Counted from the stretch's first letter, positions 10,301 through 21,485 are shown. The stretch is 39,778 nucleotides of DNA from Ophiocordyceps camponoti-saundersi (nom. inval.) (GCA_003339415.1 PDHQ01000305.1:1-39778), one strand, 5' to 3'. Numbers and translations: made by a program. Notes: a model not told the origin generated them from the sequence alone.

Positions 10301-12450
10301 GGGTAGGATATTACTTATATAATTTAGCATTTTTTTTCTATAATATATATATATTAAAGATAAGAATTATAGTAACTAATAGTAGTAATAAGGGGTAGGA
10401 GGCGCTTAATAGAAAAGAAATATATTACGTAAGGTAAGATAATAAGTAAAAAGAGAGAGGAAGGATAAAATAAGGTTAATATTATAAGCGTAATAGGACG
10501 GATATTATATTAATAAACTATACTAAGTTCCGGGCCGTTAGCTTAATAGTACGGGTAGGGGGGGCTATTAGAGAAGATTTAATATTAGGAGGAGATAAGC
10601 GGCGAGGCGGATTTATTATAAACCTATAATCTTATCGTTTATTATAGAGGTTATCGATATACCGCGCGCGATTATATCTAATATAATATAGTATATCCCT
10701 AATAGTATAAGCGAGGAGATTAGTATATATATCTCCGCTTCTTTTAGTAAAGGGCAGGATAGCGTTATCGATAGCGGTAAGAATAGTAAACGATATAGCC
10801 TTTTTAATATTATACTTCTCGCGGAGCTTTATAAGTATTAGGGCAAAAAGCGAGAGAGAAGAGGTATAGGATATATCCGTCGCGTTATTAGGGGAAGGTA
10901 AAAAGGCGTAAGATATTAAGTTAATTAGGTTACTTAAGTTCGGGGAAGTAAGAGAAGGTTTACGATTTTTAGCTATACTTATAGGCGTAATAGATAATAT
11001 ATATATAATAGGGGAAAATATAAAATAAGATTAGAATATTTATAGATCTTTATATTATAAAGAGCGGAGATAATATAGAGGAGGACTTTTACTTTTTTTT
11101 ATCTTAAAGAAAGAGAAGAGAATTAAAAAACTTATCGGAAAATATAAAATACTAAAAAATAGTTAATTATTAAGGTAAGATATTATTAGAAGGGTAATAT
11201 ATAACTTATATATAAGAACGCGGGAAAAGTTTAAATAGACTTCGGATACGTTTTTTTTTATTAAAAAGGGTATAGCTTTATTAAAAAACTTATATATAAA
11301 CGGGAGTTAATATATAATTTATTAAAAAGTATAATAGTCTTATACGCGTAATATATTTAGGGATATTAAGAGGATTAAGATAGTCTTACTCTTTTTATAA
11401 TTATAAGTTATCCTATTAGGGCGTGACGATAAGGGTTTTAAAGCGGCCTTACTACTTAGTTTAAAGATTCTAAGATAAACCGTTATTTCGAAAAGCGGTT
11501 ACCTTTAATAGAATAATATTAGGATATAAATCGGTATTACGGGTAGGAGAGTATAGGAGATAAAAGATCTAGCTTTATAGTTAAATAATATTAGCAGGCT
11601 ACTCTTAAAGTATATTAAGCGTGCCCGGAGTTATAGTAAAGAGGGCGATAATCGTGCTCTAATATAGATAGGTATTACTTTCCGATTCCGGGTAGTATAT
11701 CCTTAAAAAGAGCCTTCTTAAGCGCCGAAAGGTCTAGCTAAGAGGTTAGAATATACGTCTTAAGGTAAGGTTATAGTTTAGGACTAATAATCGAGGCGCT
11801 TAAGTATATATTATACGCGTTTAGAGTTAATAGTATCGGAACGTTAAAAACGGGTTTATTTAGAAAAATAAAGATAGAAGTATTAAGATATACTTTATCG
11901 ATATCGTATAAGATAAAAGGGGGGGGGAGGGAAGAATTTCGCTAAAGCTACCGTTAGTAATATATTTTTTATAATTAGTTATAACTTATAAGAGAGCAGA
12001 ATTACTACGCGGCTTTAAGTGCAGACTAACTATTACTTTATTAGCTAAGTTATTATTTAAGGAGGCGATTATTTTATAAAGCGTAAGGAAATAGGTTATA
12101 TTCGGAGATATAGTAGGCTTTTTAGCTTAAAAGAAGCTTATAGTCTTACGACCTAAACTAGGTTTATCCTCCGCTTATAATCTTATAAGAGTCGTTTAAG
12201 GCTTAGTTAGCGGGTAGTATTTTTTTTTCTAGTTATTTTAATACTATTAAGCCCGAAATTAGAGGAGCTTATCTTCGTTAAGCTAATATTTCTAATCTTC
12301 TTTACTATCGGTCTTAATAAGGTAACTAAAAGTAAGTTTAAAGTATATATTAACCGGAAATATAATATAGCGTCCGTAACTAAACTATTATTTTCTTTAT
12401 TAGGTTTAGGTATATATATATTAGGTCTTATCGGTAAGATATAGCGATTA
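10300..12450 (-). pseudogene. Pseudogene D: long minus-strand coding remnant
   Basis: Three consecutive minus-strand blocks read as degenerate protein. The first, about 12450-12180, includes LLVTLLRPIVKKIRNISLT. The second, about 12190-11080, contains KPTISPNITYFLTLYKI and QDYLNPLNIPKYI. The third is about 11020-10300. In the third block some 120 codons in a row (about 10650-10990) have no stop, rare in this window; it includes LILIKLREKYNIKKAISF. Together this is ~700 codons. Frame changes between blocks may be small indels or introns. R copy 10 lies just upstream and R copy 9 just downstream. I recognise no domain, and a competing plus-strand reading of 11400-11900 cannot be excluded. Confidence 0.5.
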
Positions 12451-12545
12451 GAAAATAGTTTAAGTATAAGAAAATTAGGCTAACTATATTACTAATATAA
12501 ATAAAGATATAGCGTTATATTATTAAGATATTTCGTAAATAGAGA

Positions 12546-13150
12546 GTTTAGCGGCGGTAGCAGATATACTAAAGAAAAAAACCACGCGTTAGCCTTAGCT
12601 TAGGAGCTAATAGGAGCTTATAAGACTTTAATTAAATACTTTTATTATATCTTTCTTCTCTTAAGAGCTTCTAAGGATTAGAAGAAGAAAGGTAATTAAG
12701 ATAAAATATAAGCTATTATAAGGTATATAGTATAGTTAGTTTCCCTTAAGTAAGGAAGGAATTAAGTAAGAATTAACCTTAACCTTATCTTAGTAGATAT
12801 CTTAAAATTATAATACGTAAGTTAAGTCTTAGATAGGACTTAGGGTAAAAACTCTAGTAAATAGAATTATAACTTCTTTTAAACCTTAAACCTTTTATAA
12901 TAAGTTACTAATTTAAGTAGTTATTTTAAGATATCGAAGGTTTAATTAAGTAGTTCCCTTCTTCCCTCCTCTTATTTCTCTTATCTTTATATATAAAACT
13001 AAGTTACTATTATTTTCCTAATAGATAATTACCGTTTAGCTTACCGCCTTATAGCGAGAGATCCTCCTTATATTAGTTAAAAATATAAGTTACCTAGGAA
13101 GTCACGCCCGGTAAGTATCTACTACGCTCGCTTAAAGTATCTTATAACTT
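12546..13150 (+). mobile_element. R element copy 10 (right end decayed)
   Basis: It begins gtttagcggcggtagcagat, the best preserved left terminal repeat of the family, and follows R to the tctactacgctcgctt region. The final ccccgctaaa is missing and no TA flanks the left end. Confidence 0.8.
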
Positions 13151-13433
13151 TATTATACTCTTTCCTTTTATAGTAATATATAGTATTAATCTATAAATAG
13201 TATTATATTACGCTAAATATATTATAAAAGCTAGTATTATAATCGTTAAATTATTTATATATTTTTTATATATTTATCCTACTATTAAAAATATAAAAGA
13301 AAAATAAGTAATAACTTAATATATTTATTTATTTTCTTTTTAAAAGAGAGACTAAGTAACTAAACTAATAATATTATTTTTTCTATATATTAAAAGATAG
13401 TGTTTAGAACCCGGAACTTAATATATATAATAG
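13151..13433. other. AT-rich spacer left of the telomere-type array
   Basis: It is composed of TA-, AAT- and TTT-rich sequence with no repeat or frame that I can link to anything else here. Confidence 0.4.
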
Positions 13434-13463
13434 CTAACCCTAACCCTAACCCTAACCCTAACC
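13434..13463 (+). repeat. Interstitial telomere-type repeat (CCCTAA)n, block 1
   Basis: About five exact units of CTAACC read left to right on the + strand, equivalent to the TTAGGG repeat of most filamentous ascomycetes. The C-rich strand in this orientation is what a left chromosome end shows, yet 13.4 kb of sequence lies to its left, so it is internal. Confidence 0.93.
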
Positions 13464-13498
13464 GCCTTCGGCGCCCTCCTGGGGGGTGCCTGCGGCAG
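13464..13498 (+). repeat. GC-rich foldable island 1
   Basis: This island of about 35 bp has the module gccttcggc, then a central near-palindrome ccctcctggggg, then gcctgcggc. The outer modules can each form a small stem and the centre can pair with itself. It keeps TG and CA dinucleotides, unlike its surroundings. Confidence 0.8.
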
Positions 13499-13518
13499 GC
13501 CTAACCCTAACCCTAACC
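13499..13518 (+). repeat. Interstitial telomere-type repeat, block 2
   Basis: About three units of CCTAAC, exact, placed between the two GC islands and in the same orientation as block 1. Confidence 0.92.
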
Positions 13519-13556
13519 TGCCTCCGGCGGCCCTCCTAGGGGGCGCCTACGGCGAG
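13519..13556 (+). repeat. GC-rich foldable island 2
   Basis: This is a second copy of island 1 with the layout gcctccggc, ccctcctaggggg, gcctacggc. Across the two islands the variable base in gcctNcggc is T, G, C and A in turn. Alternation of telomere units with a fixed GC island suggests a compound telomere-associated repeat of which 1.5-2 units remain. Confidence 0.8.
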
Positions 13557-13615
13557 TAATAAAGCCGTTAGCGGTATTCGTTAAGCTTTTAAGATTATAT
13601 ACGAGTAGAATTATA

Positions 13616-14223
13616 CTTTAGCAGCGGTAATAATTAAGCCGAAAGAAAATAAATGCGAAGCTAGGATAAAATACTATTAAGGACTTATCCTAAGTAAAAT
13701 TAAATAGTTCTTAAAACTTTTCCTTCCTCCTAAGAGCTTCCGAAGATAAGAATTATAAAAGGCGCTTAAGATAAGGGAGCGGTTATAACTAAGTATATAG
13801 TATAGTTTAGTTTCCCTTAAGAGAGGAAAAACTAAGTAAGAATTAGCTATTAAACTTATCTTTATAGCTATCTTAAAAGTCGTATATAGTAAGTAAAGTC
13901 TTAGAAAGGACTTATAGTAAAAACTTTACTAAACGGAATTATAACTTTATTTTAAACCTTATACTTTTATACTATATATTACTAATTTTAAAGTTTTTTT
14001 TAAGGGTTCCGAGGACTTAATTAAATAGTTTTTATCTTTATTATCTCGAGTTTCTTTTATCTTTATATAGAAAACTAACTTCCTATTATTTTCCTTATTA
14101 AGACTTATTATCTTATCTAGCTTATTCCCTATAGCTAGAGACCCCTACTTCCTTAAGACTATCTTCCCTACCGGGGGCCTTATATATATATATAGGCAGG
14201 GGTGCCTATTACTCCCGCTAAGG
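13616..14223 (+). mobile_element. R element copy 11 (608 bp)
   Basis: It starts ctttagcagcgg after TA, 60 bp right of the GC island, and ends cccgctaagg before TA. The middle matches R throughout, but the last ~80 bases contain a foreign stretch with a hairpin-like pair, accgggggcct and aggcaggggtgcct, around a TA run. Confidence 0.75.
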
Positions 14224-14690
14224 TAGCTTTTATTTTTTTTTTTTTTGCTAATCCGTTAATAAAGAAGTATCGCCCGGATACCTATTATCTATTACGCGCA
14301 AAGGCTTTCTACCGGCTAATAGTTTAATAAGACTTTATTTATTATTATTAAGTTAAATTAAGTATAACTATTTTATTACTTTAAAGTATATATTATATCT
14401 TTCTAAAATCTACGAAGTAGGAACCTACTAATACTATATTTTAACTAGATTTCCCTAAAGATCCGACGTATTTTATAATAAACTTATATAATAAAATTAC
14501 CCGGAAAAACGTATAGGGAACTAGAAATAACTAGGAAACGTAACCGCGTCTTTATTAGGATTTCACCACGCCCTCTCCTATCCCTATAAGCATATATTCG
14601 TTTATATTTAACTAAGATTTTACCGATAAAAATTTCCCTCCTTTTTACATATTTTTACTTAGCTTCGATTTTTTTTTTTAATATTATTAC
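14224..14690. other. Spacer with weak RIP signature, nothing identified
   Basis: It contains pyrimidine-rich stretches and a few surviving CA/TG (for example tttcaccacgccc near 14562). I could not find a frame or repeat in it. It may be old 3' flank of pseudogene E. Confidence 0.4.
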
Positions 14691-16212
14691 TTACTTAATA
14701 TATATATACTATAAGGCCGATAAGACTATCCTAAGCTTATAATTCGCTAATAAGCGACTAACGAAAATATACTAACTCTTATATTAACACGGAGACGGAA
14801 AAGGCTTTATATATAACCTAAACTACGACTTTATTTTAAAACGTATATTAAGAGCGTATAACGAGACCTTTTATCGATTAAGGAGACTCGTATAAGAGAA
14901 ATACGACTAGGGAAAGATTAGTATCTATTTATAGATAATACCGGAAAACGACGATAAACTCCTCTTCTAAGATTCTAACTACGCTAGAGGAGTAGCGTGC
15001 TAAAATAAGGTAACTATAAGTATAGATTCTTTATCTCGAAGAATAGGTAAACTATGCCCCGGACGTTAAGGCCGGCAGTATACGCCGTAAAAAATCGGCT
15101 ACCTCTAGAAATAACGGGGGAACTTCGGAACTAAGTAGTAAGGCTGCTAATAAACCTCCTAAACGTAAAATATAAGTAGCTATAAAAAACCCGCGATATA
15201 ACCTAAGCGGGCCGCGTTATACTTATAATAATATTAAAACCTCCTATAGATAAAGGAGTAACTTTAATAGCTTATCGATATATAACTAATTTTACCTAAT
15301 ATATAAGCTATTCCCGCGATACGACCTAAGCGGGCCGTATTATACTTATAATAATATTAAAACCTCTTACGGATAGAGGAGTAACTTTAATAGCTTATTA
15401 ATATATAACCGATTTTATCTAGTATATAAGCTATTCCGGAGCTATAGGTCTGCCTGCGAATATTATTTTAATAATCCCTATAAGACTCTGCCGCCTTTCT
15501 CTAGCTTAAGGTACTTATAAAAGATAAAGGACTTATATTAATATACTAAAAGGGCTAAGCCCGGAGCGATAAGAAGGAGGTAGTATATTAAGATAATAGC
15601 TTTTATTTTTATTATAACGTATTTAAATACCGCCTACCGCTAGCTAAGATAACTCGGTTTCGGGAAAAAAGCTAGACTATTATAAGCTTATTAATAATTA
15701 TAAAGTTATTACGCGTAATATAGATAATAGGAGGATTATCTACTATTAATAGTTAAGTTTAGGTTACCTATATAACTCTACTATCTATATGCCTTTACCC
15801 TCTATAAAACTAAAGTAAACGCTAGTCTCCTTATTAGTAGTTATTTCGTAAAGTAAGTAGTAAGGCGCCTTAGCGCTAAGCTTATTTACGTTTACCCTAT
15901 CCTTATTACTAATTTCTAAGGCCTCTTAGCGGGTTAAGTATATAGATAGCGGATCGTTAGGTTAGTTATCGGCGGATAATACTTTTTTAAGAAATTTATT
16001 AAGCGATAGATTACCCGTAGGACCTCGTTATTTACCTTTTTTAGATAACTAAGAGAAAGTTACTACTTAATTACGTCGTCCGGAAAATAGAGTAGCGAGA
16101 TAATCTGCCTACCTTAGCTAAGTACTCGCGCTTAATTCGGCTACCTAACGAACCGTTACTAAACGTAAATATAGAAAGGGTAATATTAAGTAGAGACTTT
16201 ACGGCGGGATAG
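14690..16212 (-). pseudogene. Pseudogene E: ~500-codon remnant with internal repeat
   Basis: One minus-strand frame can be followed without a frameshift from about 16200 down to about 14700, with TAA/TAG as the only interruptions. Readable pieces, N- to C-terminal: LRQADYLATLFSGRRN, LTRQEALEISNKDRVNVNKL, YLLYEITTNKETSVYFSFIE, then a twice-repeated 41-residue unit with AIKVTPLS and FNIIIS and ending RPAQV. The plus strand is also rather open over 14710-15570 but breaks at ~15580, so I favour minus. R copy 12 lies immediately upstream and may have cut off the start. I recognise no family, and no catalytic motif is evident. Confidence 0.55.
15190..15435. repeat. 2 x 123-bp tandem duplication in pseudogene E
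   Basis: cccgcgata starts at 15190 and cccgcgatac at 15313; each unit is 123 bp (41 codons) and ends in ataagctatt. The two units differ at few positions, mostly transitions. The unit length keeps every reading frame, consistent with expansion inside a coding region before RIP. Confidence 0.9.
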
Positions 16213-16221
16213 GATAGTATA

Positions 16222-16723
16222 GTTCGGCTATAGCGGTAGAAATGCCTAAGAAATAAACACGCGTTAGCCTTAGCTAGAGGGCTATTAGTAGCTCGGAAAG
16301 TAGTTAATTAAATAGTCTCTTAGACCTTTTCTTCTCCTAAGAGCTTCTAAAGGTTAGGATATAAAAGGTAATTAAGATAGGATAGGGGCTATTACGAGGT
16401 ATATAGTATAGATTAGTTTCCCTTAAGAGAGGAAGTAATTAAGTAAGAATTAGCCCTTAATATTATCTTTATAGCTATCTTAAAAGTTATATATCGTAAG
16501 TTAAGATTTAGAAAGAACTTATAGTAAAAACTCTACTAAACGGAATTATAACTTTATCTTAAACCTTATACTTTTATACTATAAATTACTACTTTAAATA
16601 CTTATTTTAAAGTTTTAAGCTTTAAATTAAATAGTTCTTACCCTTTTCTATCTTATCCCTCCTATATTTTTATAGAAAACTAGCTACTTATCGTTTTCCC
16701 TATAGAGAATTACTATCTGGCCT

Positions 16724-16767
<44 letters not shown>

Positions 16768-16770
16768 CAA
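16222..16770 (+). mobile_element. R element copy 12, right end replaced by poly-C
   Basis: A left terminal region (tagcggtagaaatgcctaag) and the whole R middle are present up to aattactatctggcc. The last ~110 bases of R are missing and a C42 tract stands in their place, followed by gcaaaaatag, which resembles the terminal gctaaaatag of other copies. Confidence 0.75.
16725..16766. repeat. C42 homopolymer
   Basis: An uninterrupted run of 42 C in an otherwise AT-rich window. It lies in R copy 12 between two naturally C-rich points of the element. It may be a true expansion or a sequencing/assembly product. Confidence 0.95.
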
Positions 16771-17083
16771 AAATAGTAAGATAATAGTAAGATAAACGCG
16801 AATATAAGATCCTTAAACGCTTTAAGAGGAGAGAGGACTTTATATAACTAGCGAAGGGAAAGGAGCTAACCCTAACTTACTAATATTATTAAGGAATCGA
16901 CGAGAGTATAACGATAACGATAAGCTGCAGCTATCCTCTATAAAGGCCAAACAATAGCTATTAACAGTTAAATTCCTAGGGCTAAATCTACTAACTGCTA
17001 ACCTTAATATAATTATTATCCTTTTTTTACGCTATAATCTTGCCTTATAATACCGACGTTAAGATAGGGGGGGTGAGGACTAC
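16771..17083. other. Spacer with partly preserved CA/TG
   Basis: It includes agctgcagct, aaacaatagctattaacag and a single telomere-like ctaaccctaac near 16868. The CA/TG density is higher than in neighbouring R copies, so it may be single-copy sequence. No gene is supported. Confidence 0.4.
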
Positions 17084-17490
17084 GAGGTTAAACTAAAAGA
17101 AGATTTCGTAATCTCCGAAATTAAAGATTTATCTTAGTTAATTAGATTCTAGCTTCTAAGGAATAAGATAGAATAAGAAGTCTACCTTTATTAAGAAATA
17201 TACGATTTTTAAGCTAGCAGTTAAGTTTAGGTTATAAGTATAAAGAAATTCTTTTAGCTACTCTCGCTAGAAAAGCTTATTCCTAATAATATATAAGCGT
17301 CCACTTAGCAGATTAAACTATATTAGTCCCTAATTAACCCCCCGGGCCCTAGCTACGCGAAGCTTATTACTTCTAGTCTAGATCCTTTTTTTTTAACTAT
17401 CGGAAAGCTATACGTTTATTTATATAATCCCCTAAATAAGTATATACTAATAGTATATTAAGCGCTAATCTTCCTCTATCGGTCTCGATA
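17084..17490 (+). pseudogene. Pseudogene F: plus-strand remnant, unknown
   Basis: About 135 codons read in one plus frame, with roughly a dozen TAA/TAG at positions compatible with former Gln/Trp. Readable pieces are EVKLKEDFVISEIKDLS, SLEKLIPNNI, and a stop-free stretch with SLINPPGPSYAKLITSS and TIGKLYVYLYNPLNKYIL. I do not recognise the family. Further plus-strand stretches in other frames continue to about 17,850 (for example TEVELPILTSIMKKINAFY), so the original gene may have been longer and is now interrupted. Repeat B copy 1 begins just after. Confidence 0.45.
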
Positions 17491-17879
17491 ATAAAGTTTA
17501 ACGTTTAGCGGGGATATATAAAATCTATACCCCTATACGCGGAACGCTTTAGTAATACCGCCTTTACGAATTAATAAGATAGGAAAAGGATATTCGGCTA
17601 CGCGATTAGGCTCCTCGGTATTATAATTTAATATAAATTAGGAGATAGGTAACTATTATAATAAGTAATACCGAAGTAGAACTACCTATACTTACTTCTA
17701 TTATGAAAAAAATAAACGCTTTCTATCGCGTCGGCGATAAACTTAGCATTATTCTTTCGGCCCTCCTAAAGGTCTTCTATAATAATATATAAATAATACG
17801 CTTACTTATAGAGGAAATATTAAAGCTATTAACTAAGATATAATATTTTAATATCTATTAGTATTAGTTATAATATAAT

Positions 17880-19440
17880 ATTTAAGTAAATTATATAGAG
17901 ATCGCTTAGATATAAACTTCCGCGAAAGTTAGAGATTATTTTATAAAACCTTTTTAAGGATAATTATTTAAAAAGTTCTAAAATAAACTTAGATTTAAGA
18001 TAAATTTACCTAATACGCTAATCGTTTATATAATTCCCCTCTATTATTATAAAGTTTACTTTATTTACTATTTTATATTATTATTATTATAGTCGCTATC
18101 TCTTATATTTACTACCTAATATTATCTTTTTTATATAAAGGATTAGTTTATTTCCCTACTAACGTCTCTTCTCCGCGTTTACTTAAGCTTACTAAGCCCG
18201 AGTTAGGGGATATAAGTATAGTATTAAAGCTAGCTAGCACGTAGTATATTTTAGATATTATAGTAATAGGAGAACTATTTGCCCGTCTCTATCTTAAATA
18301 TCTATAATATCTTTAAGTTTAATAATTTTACGGTTCTCTATAATTTTATCGTTATTAGCGATTATAAACCCCCCTAACCCCGTTAACCTAGCCGTTTCGA
18401 TTAGACGCTATAATAAGTAATAATAACCTTATCTAGCCTAAACGTATAAGCTATAAGCATTATGCTAGAAACCGGGTAATAAAATATACGACTTAAAAGG
18501 ATAGGCGCGTATACGTAGATAAGAGTATTTTTCGCATAGAGTCGCGTTCTCAGCACTACGGCTTTAAACTAAAAGTAAGCGAAAGTATCCGTTATCTCTT
18601 AAAACTTAATTTACTATAAGTTACGGTATAGCCGTAATTTTAGCTTAAAGTATTACGCTAACCGCGGGCATAGTAAGCGCACGACGCTCTATATCCTAAA
18701 AAAGTATTTTATATTATTTCTAAGTATTAGGAATACGGGGAATCTAAAGCAGAGACTTACGTTAATAGATAAGGTTATTATTATAGCTAGTATCCGAGGA
18801 TAAGCTATCGGAACCTTAATAAGGCGATATCTTCCGTATATACCTAGGTTTTAAGAACTTATAATATCTATCTCGGAAAAGGAAGAAGTGAAGGAATAAT
18901 TAGAAAACTGCTTACGAAAGAAGAAGAAGAGGATAAAGGAAGAAGAAGGAAGAAGAGAGAGAGAGGAAAAAAAGAGGGTATTTTATACCCTCCCTAGATA
19001 ACTTATCTAGCGTAACTAATTTAAAAGGTATAATAAATATATACCTATAATCTTTTCCTACGATTTTCTCTTAAAAGTTTTAATCTTTTTTTTTCTGCCG
19101 GTTTTTAAAGATAATATTTAGGCTATTAAGATACTTCTAAATAAGCTTATAAGCCTAAGGGGGGTATATCACGCATACGTGCATAAGAAAATGCCTCCTT
19201 TATACCGTGAAAATAAGTATTAGCCTTATAAATAAAAGCTAAAAACCTAAAGAAGGAAATAGTTACTATAAAATAGTTAGAGGCAGATATCGGACAGGTG
19301 AGACTAAGGCGTTATTATATATATTTCCTAATTATAAAAAAGGACACGGGTTCCGACTATATTTTTAGATAAGACTTAAAATACTATATCGTTTCTAGAT
19401 ACCTCGACTCGTATCCTTATAATAATTATAAGCCCGGTCT
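17880..19440 (-). repeat. Repeat B, copy 1 (~1.5 kb, probably coding originally)
   Basis: This is the first of three copies of a repeat also found at ~19520-20885 and ~30260-31820. Shared landmarks: an acctaata segment near the left, aggcgat...tcc, a purine-rich tract, the palindrome ctagataacttatctag, then gcttataagcctaagggg and aatgcctcctttata. Minus-strand frames are partly conserved among copies: LRDNGYFR here matches LRNLRYFRA and LRNNRYFRA in the others. The purine tract and palindrome would then lie upstream of that gene. The copy retains an unusual number of CA/TG near 19165-19205. Family unknown. Confidence 0.6.
18994..19010. other. 17-bp palindrome ctagataacttatctag (B copy 1)
   Basis: Eight-base arms around a central C form a perfect palindrome. 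It follows a ttttataccc motif and a purine tract. It is identical in B copy 2 and has one change in copy 3. It could be a regulatory site or a transposon-end motif; the role is unknown. Confidence 0.7.
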
Positions 19441-19485
19441 GCTCTATCTAATCCGAGTTATACTTAAAAGTCTTAGCTAGGAAAA

Positions 19486-19519
19486 ACGTTTATTTTTTTT
19501 TTTTTTTCTTTTTTTTTTA
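19486..19519. repeat. T-rich tract at the left edge of B copy 2
   Basis: Nearly pure T with one or two interruptions. It marks the point where B copy 2 loses the left part that copies 1 and 3 share. Confidence 0.8.
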
Positions 19520-20885
19520 ATATATTTACGTAGGCGTTATTCTTCTATATTTACTACCTGTAAACGTTTCCACTATCTAAAGGTTTAAATACCTCCTCTT
19601 AACTAATAGGTCTTCTCTATTATAACTTAAGCTTACTAAGTAGGAGTTAGGTAATAGGGGTATAGTATGCCGGTAGGCTAGTATATAACGTATTTAAGGT
19701 ATAGACCCGATAAAAGACTATCTTACTTATTTTTAGCTTTTAGAGTATCCTCTATCTTAATTACTTCTCTATCCTTAATAATATTATTATCGTTAGGAAT
19801 AGTAATAGCTAGTTAACTTATCGAACCGACCGCTTACGTAGCACGCTAAAAAGAGTAATATTATCCTTATCTAGCTTAGATATAACTAGCGTAGGCGCTA
19901 TACTAAAAGCTAGGGAGAGAGGCGTAACGCTAAAAAAGGTAAGCCCCGGTACGTAGGCGACGGTATTTAAGGTAAGGCGGTAAGTTCCGCGTGCCACGAC
20001 TCTAAATAATAATCGCCCTAAAATATCTAAGATTACGCAAAATCTTAAGGTAAATATCCCTAGCCGATATAGTAATCTTAGCCCTAAGAATAATATTAAC
20101 GGTAGGCTTTAAGAGTGCCTAGCGCTTAGAATCTTATAAGGGAAAAATATATTATTTTATAATATAAAAAATCTATAGGCGAATACTTACGTTTACGCTT
20201 AGTGCGGTTATAAATAATACTATCGACGGGTTTATAGTTAGAAGCTCGAGGAGGCGATACCTCCCTTAGATACTATAATCGCGGGCGGACGGAAAACTTA
20301 AGTTACTTATAAAATCTATAGTCTTCTCTAAAAAAAGCTATATAAAATAAAAAAATAACTATAGGAGAAGAAGAAGATAAGGATAAAGGAGGAAGAAAAG
20401 AGAAGAGAGAGAAAAGAAGAGAGAGGAGCTTTCTATACCCGCCCTAGATAACTTATCTAGCCTAACTAATTTAGAGGTATAAAAGATATATACCTATAGT
20501 CTTTTCCTATATTTTTTTCTCTTAAGGGTTTAGATAATTTATTCTTATAATCTTTAAAGATAATTTTTAAGCTTATTAGATATATCTAAATAAGCTTATA
20601 AGCTAGGGGGTATATTATGTATATATATATAGGAAAATGCCTCCTTTATATATATTTAGAAAGTAGGTATTAGTATTATTAATAAGGGCTAAAAACTAAA
20701 AAAGGAAACGGTTATTATAGAATAGTTATAGGTATATATCTAAGTAGGGGGATCGGGGCGTTATATTCCGTACTCGCTACTTTAAAAAAGGATATAGGTC
20801 CCGACTATATTTTCGGAAAAGACTTAAGATATTATATTATTTCTATATACTTCTACTCGCATTCTTATAATATAATATACCCGTA
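19520..20885 (-). repeat. Repeat B, copy 2
   Basis: This is a direct repeat of copy 1 at an offset of about 1445 bp. The minus strand gives YRLLELLTI and NIILRAKITISA (around 20063-20100), matching YRLLQLLTI and NIILRAKITISA in copy 3, over roughly 90 aligned codons. Stops are TAA/TAG only. Another minus frame also reads well lower down, so the true frame is not settled. It contains ggaggcgatacctcc, a 5-base-arm inverted repeat also present in copy 3. The 5' LTR of the copia element starts ~60 bp to the right. Confidence 0.6.
20444..20460. other. 17-bp palindrome (B copy 2)
   Basis: The same ctagataacttatctag as in B copy 1, again after a purine tract and tataccc. Exact conservation between two heavily mutated copies is notable, although the sequence holds no CA or TG and so offers RIP no target. 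Confidence 0.7.
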
Positions 20886-20944
20886 TTAGTAAAACATATA
20901 GCGGTACGTACCCCTCTATAAACCTACTTCGTTTATTAGTAATA

Positions 20945-21485
20945 GCTAGTATATACCGCAGTACTCTACTTTTAATAATATTTTATAAAAATATAACTAT
21001 CGTTAGTCTTTACTATATCGTAAGGGCGAAAAGTTAGATATAAAAGACCGGGCGCAGGAAGCCGTAGGAGGCAGAGATAAATAAAGTAACGATACTCTCT
21101 TCCTCGTAAAGAACGGTAGGTTATATAATAACCTAGCCGGAAAAGATATAAAAGGCCTTCTCCTTTCCTAAACCCTCCCCTCTTATCTTTTTCCCTTCTT
21201 CTCTTCGCCTCTCCTTCTCTTCCTCTTCTCTTTTAGTAGGGCAGGTAGCGGCGATAACGATAATAATAACCGAGGTACGTTATAATAATATCTACGATAG
21301 CCGCGGCGGCGACCTTAATTAATAACCCTACTAACCTAGTTATCTTATATAGTTGTTTTTTTTTTTTTTCGGATAATCCTCTACGTATCGCTTAAGAAGC
21401 GTTATACCTTTTATTCGCAGATACCTTCCTCGAAAGGTTAGTAGGAATAGAAGGAGATAAGAACGTCCGGTGCCGAGGAAAAAAA
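20945..21485 (+). repeat. Left LTR of the copia element
   Basis: About 540 bp shared with 24333-24885 at a constant offset near 3396 bp. Common points: attttataaaaatataacta, aagggcgaaaagttagatat, gatactctcttcctcgtaaa, agatataaaagg, a CT-rich stretch with ccctcccctctt, and ggaatagaa near the right edge. The agatataaaagg motif could be the old TATA region. Exact ends are uncertain because the terminal TG/CA have been mutated. Confidence 0.8.

Noticed and set aside
16865..16880. Second telomere-type site (ctaaccctaac)
   Set aside because: It has fewer than two units and no flanking GC island, so chance is enough to explain it.
19840..20040. Copia gag-pre-integrase-like peptide (VAYVPGLT) on the minus strand of B copy 2
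   Set aside because: Spacing to the expected following motif is two residues short and the other B copies do not keep it; too weak to assign B to copia.
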